A stretch of DNA of 64,000 bases. Origin: Deltaproteobacteria bacterium (GTDB taxonomy: Bacteria; Myxococcota_A; Polyangia; Nannocystales; Nannocystaceae). Location of the stretch: contig JADJEE010000002.1 of the NCBI GenBank assembly GCA_016709225.1, positions 806,001-870,000 of the forward strand. The letters are read 5' to 3'. Both the position numbers and the translations under genes were made by a program. Position 1 is the first letter of the stretch, and each line of letters begins with the position of its first letter. Below, in pieces: positions 24,385-31,169 of this stretch. Below the pieces are notes generated by a model. It made no database searches. It was not told where the DNA came from and saw only the letters and a program-made list of their open reading frames with translations.

Positions 24385-25281
24385 TCAGGCCGGCGCGCCT
24401 TGGGCGATCCAATTGCGGATCGTGTCGACCTGATCGGCCGTCAGCGGGGTCCCGATCGACGGCATCGGCCCGCCGAGGATCGACGAGTCGCCCTCGATCT
24501 TGAGCAGGATGTAGCTGCCATCTGGGTTGTCGGGATCGATGAGCGGCTGCCCGGTCTGCACCGACGGCACGTCGACGATCGCGTCGTAGGAATTGCCCGA
24601 GAGATCGAGCCCCTGTGCCGGACCCGGCTGCAGGTGGCAGGTCGCCATGTTTGCGCAGCTGGCGTCCCAGATCGGCTGGATGTCGTTGGCATAGGACACC
24701 GGCGGACCTGTGGGATCGGACTCGGCCGCGCTGTCGGAGGTGTCACCGGTGGGGTCGCCGCTGGGATCCGTGCTCGGATCGCCGGTGTCGGCGACGGTGT
24801 CGACGCCGTCGCCCAGCAACGTGTAGTAGAGCGCGAGTTCGTCGTCGTGGGCACGCACGGTGCCCTCCTTGTCGTCGACGGCCCCGGGCTCGGCGGGAAT
24901 CGGCTTCCAGTCGGCGTTGCCCTGGCTGTACTCGTCCTGCGTGATCGCACCGATGCGCGCCGATGCGAGGTTGGTCGGGAGCTCGCCGCGGTAGATGATC
25001 TCGGCATCGACGTCGAGCTCGACGTTGGGCCGCACCAGGTACGCGCGACCGAACGAGTCGGGCGGCATGGTGCTCGGCGTGATCTCGAAGTCCATGTAGC
25101 TGCCGATGGCGCCGGGCCAGATCACGATGGTCAGCGTCTCGTCGTCGGACGACACCAGACCGCCGGCGGGACCGATCGCGACCTTCGAGTCCTCGCCGCA
25201 GGCCAGCAACAGCGACAACGCGACCCAGCCGCGAGCCCGCCGCCGATTCCGGACCACTCCTGCAACGCTCACGTACCGCAA
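24385..25281 (-). CDS. Lipoprotein with ZU5-like domain and cytochrome-like C-terminal domain
   Basis: A 298-aa protein from the start at 25281. The lipobox L-L-A-C gives C28. Residues about 34-125 (IGPAGGLVSSDDETLTIVI, PGAIG, FGRAYLVRP) match a ZU5-like beta domain, and the divergent neighbour at 25327 carries the same domain. A Thr/Asp/Ser linker follows. The last 100 residues follow the planctomycete-type cytochrome c pattern (IWDASC, then LSGNSYDAIVD, SYILLKIEGD, GGPMP, TIRNWIAQGA). The haem motif is spaced C209-x5-C215-H216 instead of CxxCH, so covalent haem binding is doubtful. The protein should face the periplasm or outside. Confidence 0.7.
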   Translation of the reverse strand: MRYVSVAGVVRNRRRARGWVALSLLLACGEDSKVAIGPAGGLVSSDDETLTIVIWPGAIGSYMDFEITPSTMPPDSFGRAYLVRPNVELDVDAEIIYRGELPTNLASARIGAITQDEYSQGNADWKPIPAEPGAVDDKEGTVRAHDDELALYYTLLGDGVDTVADTGDPSTDPSGDPTGDTSDSAAESDPTGPPVSYANDIQPIWDASCANMATCHLQPGPAQGLDLSGNSYDAIVDVPSVQTGQPLIDPDNPDGSYILLKIEGDSSILGGPMPSIGTPLTADQVDTIRNWIAQGAPA

Positions 25282-25326
25282 GCTAGCACGACCTCCGGGC
25301 GTGCGCGCGTGCTAGGCTTCCGAGCC

Positions 25327-26949
25327 ATGGCATGTTCGATGGGGTCCAGTGCGGCGTCGCCCCGGCGGTCGTTTGTGACCTTCGCGGTGCTGGCCGCGAC
25401 GGCGACGGGCTGTGGGCAGCTCGACGAGACCTGCACGACCATCGGCCGCGCCGGCGGACTGCTGCAGTCCGCCGACAGCGTGCTGAGCATCGCGATCCAG
25501 CCCGAGTCGCTCGATGCCGACGTCGAGTTCTGTGTCGGCCCGCCGGCGGGCGCGCAACCGCCGGAGTCCTACGGTCAGGCCTACCGCGTGCGACCGACCA
25601 TGCCGCTCGCGTATGGCACCTCGGTCAGCTATCGCTTCGCGCTGCCGAGCAACACCAGCGAGACCAACATCGGCTACATCTCGGCCGACGATTTTGCGAT
25701 GGGCAAGGGCGAGTGGCGTGCGCTCGAGGACTGCCGCATCGAGCATCCCGCACGACAGGTGCGCTGTGCGGGCCGCGACATCCAACCCTTCTACACCCTG
25801 CTCGACGGCCTGTTCGGCAACACCAACGACTCCATCGCCGACACCGGCAGCACCGGCGACGTCACCGACACCGATGCGACCGCCGCGACCACGCTGACCA
25901 CGACCATGGGCATGACCACGGTCGATCCCGACACCGGCATGGAGACCGATCCGACCGCGGCGACGACCGTCGATCCCATCGATTATCCGCCGGAGTGCGA
26001 CTCGCTCGCGATGGGGCCGTTCGATGTCTATCACGCGGGTCAGTGGTTCGAGCCGTGGCCGGGTGGACTCACCTCGATGGGCGGACCGCTGGGCGCCGAG
26101 GACATGGCGCCCGATGGCAACGGCGGCTTCATCGGCCGCAATGTCAACGGGCTGGTCCGCATCGATGTCACCGGCCTCACCATCGGCGACGAGGTGCCGG
26201 ACGCCGACCCCGGCGACTTCGCCTCGATCGGCATCACGCGCACCGACGTGACGGTGACGCCCGACTTTGCGTCGACCAGCACCCTCGGCATCCGCTACAC
26301 CTCGATGGGTGACATCGCGATGCTGCAGCTGGCCGACCGCGCGATCGATCTGCTGCACCCCGACGGCAGCCACGACCGCATCCTCATGGTGCCGTTCATC
26401 CCCAACGCGGTCTACGCCGACGCCGACGGCGCGATCTGGTACTCGGAGTTCAGCAGCGGCAACATCCGCCGCTACGACCTCGCGACCGAGGGCAACACGT
26501 TGATCGCGAACCTGCCGACCGCCGACGGCGTCATCTACGACGAGCTGCGCGGCATGGCGTTCTTCGTGCGCTACGACCAGAGCCAGCTGTGGCGCATCTC
26601 GATCAGCGGCAGCGGCATGCCGATCGGGCAGCCGACCATGGTCGCCGATCTCACCGGCTTCTCCGACGGCATCACGCTGGACGTCTGCGGCAACCTCTAC
26701 GTCGTCGACCAGGGCGGCGTCGATGGTCCGAGCGGCACCAGCCGAGTCGACCGCATCTTCATGACCGACGGCGGCGATCTCATCCAGGTCGAAGAACTCG
26801 CCGCGGGCATCCCCACCGAGCTCGCCAACGGCGTGTTCGCGACCGGCGGCGGCGAGCTCGAGCACGTCATGTTCTTCACCGGCCAGCCCGGCGACGTCTA
26901 CTACATGGACGTGCAGATCACCGGCGCGCCGGCACCGATCGCGCTCTGA
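25327..26949 (+). CDS. Lipoprotein with ZU5-like domain and beta-propeller
   Basis: A 540-aa protein starting at the ATG at 25327. The signal ends at T-G-C (C29). Residues 34-140 repeat the ZU5-like domain of the divergent gene (GRAGGLLQSADSVLSIAI, YGQAYRVRPTMPL). A Thr/Asp linker of about 55 residues follows, then a propeller-like region from about 195 to the end with repeats such as NAVYADADGAIWYSEFSSGN and GITLDVCGNLYVVDQGG. This is a Vgb/SMP-30-like propeller. The two divergent lipoproteins share only the N-terminal domain, as if one targeting or docking module had been joined to different effectors. The 45-bp gap between starts probably holds a shared promoter. Confidence 0.7.
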   Translation: MACSMGSSAASPRRSFVTFAVLAATATGCGQLDETCTTIGRAGGLLQSADSVLSIAIQPESLDADVEFCVGPPAGAQPPESYGQAYRVRPTMPLAYGTSVSYRFALPSNTSETNIGYISADDFAMGKGEWRALEDCRIEHPARQVRCAGRDIQPFYTLLDGLFGNTNDSIADTGSTGDVTDTDATAATTLTTTMGMTTVDPDTGMETDPTAATTVDPIDYPPECDSLAMGPFDVYHAGQWFEPWPGGLTSMGGPLGAEDMAPDGNGGFIGRNVNGLVRIDVTGLTIGDEVPDADPGDFASIGITRTDVTVTPDFASTSTLGIRYTSMGDIAMLQLADRAIDLLHPDGSHDRILMVPFIPNAVYADADGAIWYSEFSSGNIRRYDLATEGNTLIANLPTADGVIYDELRGMAFFVRYDQSQLWRISISGSGMPIGQPTMVADLTGFSDGITLDVCGNLYVVDQGGVDGPSGTSRVDRIFMTDGGDLIQVEELAAGIPTELANGVFATGGGELEHVMFFTGQPGDVYYMDVQITGAPAPIAL

Positions 26950-26964
26950 CGCGCGGCCGCAGCA

Positions 26965-27633
26965 TCAAGCCGCCGCCAACCGATCGCGGAGCCGTCGCAG
27001 CACGAGCTCGGTCTTCGCGTCGCGGATCTCGCCCGCCACACACGCTTCGATCGCGGCGTCGAGCTCGCGCCAGTGCGTGCGGGCGCCGTGCTCCATCGGA
27101 CTGCCGTCGCCACCCGGCTCGCGGGCGACGGCGTCCGCGGGCAGCTCGGCGGCCAGCAACCAGAACATCTCGGGCATCGAGCCGGGCGTCGGGAACGTAC
27201 CCGCGCCGAGGAACTCGAACGCATGCGGCGCCACCGTGAAGCCGGCCTCTTCATCGACCTCCGCGGCGGCCCGCGCCCGCACGCCGTGCTCGCCGACGTC
27301 GGTGCGCTCGATGATGCCGGCCACGACCTCGATCATCCACGGCGAGCGCCGCGACTCGGCGACCGGCGGCGGTGGGTCGTCGCGGCCGAACCACAGTGCC
27401 GGCCGCAGGCCTTCGCGCAGCAGCACCATCACCCGCCCGGCCTCGCGCCGCCACAGCACCACCACCACCGCGTCGACCCCCTTGGGCCGCACGGCGAAGT
27501 CGCAGACGTAGGCCGCCGAGGGCGAGCCGTCGGCCGCGAGGTTGCGCAGGTGCAGGCGTCGCACGCGGAGGAACCCGGCGTCTGCACCGAACAGCTCCTC
27601 GCGCAACAGCTCGAGTTCGTGGACATCCGGCAT
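26965..27633 (-). CDS. Nudix hydrolase (nucleoside-diphosphate-sugar type)
   Basis: A 222-aa protein from the ATG at 27633. Residues 100-132 carry the Nudix helix: AGIIERTD (105-112) and AAEVDEEAGF (123-132). The Nudix box arginine is replaced by alanine (A124), while the metal-binding glutamates E125, E128 and E129 remain. The extended N-terminal strand region (FLRVRRLHLRNLAADG) and the length resemble ADP-ribose or UDP-sugar pyrophosphatases. It probably hydrolyses a nucleoside diphosphate linked to another moiety in the cytoplasm. It is divergent from the FN3/PLAT protein at 27743 and converges with the propeller gene at 16 bp. Confidence 0.8.
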   Translation of the reverse strand: MPDVHELELLREELFGADAGFLRVRRLHLRNLAADGSPSAAYVCDFAVRPKGVDAVVVVLWRREAGRVMVLLREGLRPALWFGRDDPPPPVAESRRSPWMIEVVAGIIERTDVGEHGVRARAAAEVDEEAGFTVAPHAFEFLGAGTFPTPGSMPEMFWLLAAELPADAVAREPGGDGSPMEHGARTHWRELDAAIEACVAGEIRDAKTELVLRRLRDRLAAA

Positions 27634-27742
27634 TCGCGGGAGTGTGCCGTGGGCGGTGCGGGATGGAAACCCGATCGCCGAGCATGATCGAAATCCCAGC
27701 GCTGGGGTCTGTCGCGCGCGAAACCCCGAGACGAGTTCCACG

Positions 27743-29158
27743 ATGCCGACGATCGATCGACGCTGGGCCGCAGCTGCACTGCTGGTCCTCACCACCACGA
27801 TGCTGGCCCGCGATGCCGACGCGCTCCCGAAGCCGCCGCTGCCGGACCCCGACCCATGGCTGCCGGGCTTCGACCCCACGACCCCGCCGCCACCTCCACC
27901 GCCACCGCCCTCGCCACCGGACGCCGACGACCCGCCGGCGAACCCCGGCACGCCGATCATCACCGCCCGGGATGCGACCGCGATCATGTTCCGCTGGCAG
28001 GACCACTCCGACTTCGAGCTCGGCACGGCGATCGAGCGCAGCAACGGCGATGACAGCTTCACCGACATCGTGACCTTCGGGCCGCTGTCCGGTGAGACCA
28101 CGCTGACGGCCGTCGGTCTCACCCCCGACACGCCCTCGTGCTTCCGCGTGCGCACGTGGAACACCCACGGCACCCGCTGGTCGGCCACCACCTGTGCCTT
28201 CACGACCGATGGCACCGATCGTACGGTGGTCGAGGCCGAGGTCGTCCTGGTGACCGCCGACATCGAAGATGCCGGCACCGACGACGGCGTGCTGATCCAG
28301 CTGAACACCCACGAGGCCCGCTACACGCCGTCGAACAACGGCACCTGGATCGACTACGGCGGCGACGACTTCGAGCGCGGCCAGAACCGCACCTATCACG
28401 TGTCACTGTCCGAGGTGAACGGCGCCCCGGCGATCGATCAGGTCAGCGACGTCGAGCTGTTCCGCATCACCAAGGAGGGCAAGGACTGGTGGTGCCTCGA
28501 AGAGGTCCAGCTGCAGCTGGGCGGGGTCACGTTCTTCCAGCGCCGTTTCGACGCCGAGCCGGATGGCTGCCTGTGGATCGGCGGCGGCAAGAACGACTGG
28601 ACCAGCATCGAGTTCGATCACGCCACGCTCCGCGCCGAGCCGGCCTGGCAGCTGAACTCGCCGCTGCTGTTGCCGGTGTTCCCCGCCGACAGCCTGGTGA
28701 GCCGCGTCGAGTCGATGATCGGCAACGCCATCCACGAGGACAACCCGCTCTACTGGGGGCACCTCTACGGCAAGAACTGGGTCGAGAGTCGGAAGCTCGA
28801 CGAGCACACGCTGCACTTCGACGCCGACCTCGCGGCCGATGTCACCGGCAGCGATCCCGAGGTCGACATCGATTTCGACCTGGTGGTGACGGGCGGCTGC
28901 GAGGCCGACGGCACTCTGACCTTCGAGGTCGTGAGTGACAACGTCGTGGTCGACGCGAACTCGAGCATCCTGGGCTCGTTGCCGCAGTTCTTTGGCTGCC
29001 TCTACCCCACTTGCGCCGACGGGATCATCGAGGAGCGGGTGCTGGAGGCGTTCCCCCACACCGGGCTGTCGGCGAGCGTCCCAGACGTGCAGCTCTGCAT
29101 CGACAACCCCACGCTGCAGTGGCACGTCACCGACAACGGCGACTTCTCGCTGCTCTGA
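27743..29158 (+). CDS. Secreted protein with poly-Pro spacer, FN3 and PLAT-like domains
   Basis: A 471-aa protein starting at the ATG at 27743. The signal peptide is cleaved probably after ADA (residue about 27). A Pro-rich spacer with nine consecutive prolines (about 48-56) precedes an FN3 domain (residues 68-157; FRWQDHSDFELGTAIERS and SCFRVRTWNTHG). Residues 160-270 resemble a PLAT/LH2 domain: VVEAEVVLVTADIEDAGTDD, GDDFERG and ELFRITKEGKDWWCLEEVQL. The last 200 residues form an unassigned domain with paired cysteines (GGCEAD, FFGCLYPTCADG). PLAT domains bind lipids or partner proteins. The overall function is unknown. Confidence 0.7.
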   Translation: MPTIDRRWAAAALLVLTTTMLARDADALPKPPLPDPDPWLPGFDPTTPPPPPPPPPSPPDADDPPANPGTPIITARDATAIMFRWQDHSDFELGTAIERSNGDDSFTDIVTFGPLSGETTLTAVGLTPDTPSCFRVRTWNTHGTRWSATTCAFTTDGTDRTVVEAEVVLVTADIEDAGTDDGVLIQLNTHEARYTPSNNGTWIDYGGDDFERGQNRTYHVSLSEVNGAPAIDQVSDVELFRITKEGKDWWCLEEVQLQLGGVTFFQRRFDAEPDGCLWIGGGKNDWTSIEFDHATLRAEPAWQLNSPLLLPVFPADSLVSRVESMIGNAIHEDNPLYWGHLYGKNWVESRKLDEHTLHFDADLAADVTGSDPEVDIDFDLVVTGGCEADGTLTFEVVSDNVVVDANSSILGSLPQFFGCLYPTCADGIIEERVLEAFPHTGLSASVPDVQLCIDNPTLQWHVTDNGDFSLL

Positions 29159-29169
29159 GGGCGTAGCGG

Positions 29170-30186
29170 CTACGGGCAGACGACGCCGCAGTACGTCAGC
29201 ACCTCGCCGACGCACTGCGCGTCCCAGCTGTTCGTGCAGCAGTAGCTGTCGTTGAGGCAGACCTCGGAGACGCAATCGCCGGGGTCGCAACCGTCGGTCA
29301 ACGCGCCGCCGGTGCTGCACGGCGAGTGGGAGCAGCTGCCGAGACAGTAGCTGCCGCACTCGTTGGCGACCTCGAGCACGCAGACGTTGTCCCACGCGGT
29401 CGTGCAGCAGTAGCTGTCGACCGCGCACACCGAACTCACGCAGCCGGTGCAGCCGTCCTCGAGCGCGGCCCCGGTCGCGCACTGATCGTGGGCGCAGCCG
29501 CAGCCCTCGTCGACGCTGCCGTCGCAGTTGTTGTCGAGCCCGTCACCACACTGCTCCGCGCCTGCGTTCACGGTCTGCACGCACGAGAGCGCGCCGTTGC
29601 TGCACTGCTGCGAGCCGGTGGCGCAGACGCCCTGCATGCCGGTGTTGCACGCGGCACCGCCACCGGGGTTGCCGTCGTCGATGCTGCCGTTGCAGTCGTC
29701 GTCGGCGCCGTTGCAGCTCTCGGCCGTGCCGGGCGCATCGGCGGTGCAGGTGGTCTCGCCCATGACGCACGCGGTGGTGCCGGCCGCACAAGCACCCGGC
29801 ATGCCGGTGTCGCAGGGGCTGCCGCCACCGGGATCGCCGTCGTCGATGGTGCCGTTGCAGTCGTTGTCGATGCCGTCGCAGATCTCGTCGCTCGGCGTGC
29901 AGCCGGCCTCGGCGCTCGCGCCGGTATCGAGCGCCGTGGTCGCGTCGGCGCTGCCGGCCGTGCTCGCGGCCGTGCTCGCGCCACCGTCGGCACCGGTGGT
30001 GCCCGCGGCCGTGTCGTCACCGCTGGTCCCGTCGCTGTCGCTGCCACCGTCGGCGGCGGTGGTCTGCCCCGCCGAGAACGCGGTGCCGAAGGTGGTCAGC
30101 CCCATGTCGAAGTCGCCGGCAGAGCAGCCCACCAGGGCCAGCCCACCGATCCAACACACGCCACGGGTTGCACTGCGCATCGACAT
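29170..30186 (-). CDS. Cys-rich lipoprotein with MopE-type repeats
   Basis: A 338-aa protein from the ATG at 30186, with lipobox A-L-V-G-C (C21). A Thr/Ser/Ala/Asp linker runs to residue about 95. Three MopE-type metal-binding repeats follow (EICDGIDNDCNGTIDDG, ESCNGADDDCNGSIDDG, EQCGDGLDNNCDGSVDEGC). The last 110 residues are two tandem Cys-rich modules of about 50 residues with the shared plan H-x2-C-x2-G-x2-L-x2-GC, VC-x2-DSYCC-x3-WD-x2-CV-x-EV. MopE repeats coordinate copper or calcium in other bacteria. The protein is probably surface-exposed and disulfide-bonded. It is divergent from the cysH-like gene. Confidence 0.8.
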   Translation of the reverse strand: MSMRSATRGVCWIGGLALVGCSAGDFDMGLTTFGTAFSAGQTTAADGGSDSDGTSGDDTAAGTTGADGGASTAASTAGSADATTALDTGASAEAGCTPSDEICDGIDNDCNGTIDDGDPGGGSPCDTGMPGACAAGTTACVMGETTCTADAPGTAESCNGADDDCNGSIDDGNPGGGAACNTGMQGVCATGSQQCSNGALSCVQTVNAGAEQCGDGLDNNCDGSVDEGCGCAHDQCATGAALEDGCTGCVSSVCAVDSYCCTTAWDNVCVLEVANECGSYCLGSCSHSPCSTGGALTDGCDPGDCVSEVCLNDSYCCTNSWDAQCVGEVLTYCGVVCP

Positions 30187-30385
30187 CCGTCGAACACCTT
30201 TGTACGGCAAGACGCCCAGGTTAGCGGCCCGCCCCAGGCGCCACAAGCTGCGCACGCGCGCACCGCTCGAACGTGGCGCGCAGTGCCGCGCCGCGCGCCG
30301 CCGGTTCGATGACGGTGGAAATCCGCGACGCGCGAGGGCCCAAGGCGCGCGATGATGCGCGGCATGGGCCTGGGAGCACGACGGT

Positions 30386-31162
30386 ATGCCTGACGATCGA
30401 CCCAACGACGCGACGAGCTCACTCGACGCGTGGCGCCGCGAGGCCGCAGGTCGGGGCGGAGCCTGGCTGGTCGGCCGCGCGCTGCAGGTGTTCGGCGACG
30501 ACGTCGCGATCTCGTTCTCCGGTGCGGAGGACGTGCTGCTCGTCGAGTATGCCCACCAGTGGTCGCAGGCCCACGGCGACGCGCGCTACCGCGTGTTCAC
30601 CCTCGACACTGGTCGGCTGCACGACGAGACCTATCGCTTCATCGAAGAGGTCGAGCAGCACTACGGCATCCGCATCGAGGTGCTGTTCCCGGAGCGGGCG
30701 GCGGTCGAGTCGCTGGTGGCGGCCAAGGGCCTGTTCTCGTTCTTCCGTGACGGCCACGAGGAGTGCTGTGGCGTTCGCAAGGTCGCGCCGCTGCAGCGCC
30801 AGCTCGGTGGTCTGCGGGCGTGGATCACCGGACAGCGTCGCGATCAGAACCCCCAGACCCGCGCCCGCATCGAGGCGATCGAGCCGGACGGTCGCTTCCG
30901 CGGGCGCGACGGCGGCGAGCTGCTGAAGTTCAATCCGCTCTGCGGCTCCACCTCGAACGAGGTGTGGGACGCGATCCGTGCGCTGTCGGTGCCGTTCAAC
31001 CCGCTGCACGCCAAGGGCTACGTCAGCATCGGCTGTGCGCCGTGCACCCGCGCGGTGCTGCCGGGGCAGCACGAACGCGAGGGCCGCTGGTGGTGGGAGC
31101 ACGACGAGAACAAGGAGTGCGGCCTGCACGTCGACCTCGCCGCGCGCCGCAGCGACGGCTAA
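30386..31162 (+). CDS. cysH: Phosphoadenylyl/adenylyl-sulfate reductase
   Basis: A 258-aa protein starting at the ATG at 30386. The ATP-pyrophosphatase-like loop is AISFSGAEDVLL (41-52), with FTLDTGRLHDETY at 71-83. Cys127-Cys128 (ECCGVRK) and C217, C220 (GCAPCTR) form the pattern that binds a 4Fe-4S cluster in APS-reducing enzymes. The catalytic cysteine is C245 in KECGLH. The cluster cysteines favour adenylyl-sulfate as substrate over PAPS. It reduces activated sulfate to sulfite in assimilation, with thioredoxin or glutaredoxin. No other sulfate-assimilation gene is in the window, so it is isolated here. It converges on the FHA gene with 7 bp between stops. Confidence 0.9.
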   Translation: MPDDRPNDATSSLDAWRREAAGRGGAWLVGRALQVFGDDVAISFSGAEDVLLVEYAHQWSQAHGDARYRVFTLDTGRLHDETYRFIEEVEQHYGIRIEVLFPERAAVESLVAAKGLFSFFRDGHEECCGVRKVAPLQRQLGGLRAWITGQRRDQNPQTRARIEAIEPDGRFRGRDGGELLKFNPLCGSTSNEVWDAIRALSVPFNPLHAKGYVSIGCAPCTRAVLPGQHEREGRWWWEHDENKECGLHVDLAARRSDG

Positions 31163-31169
31163 AGGCCGA

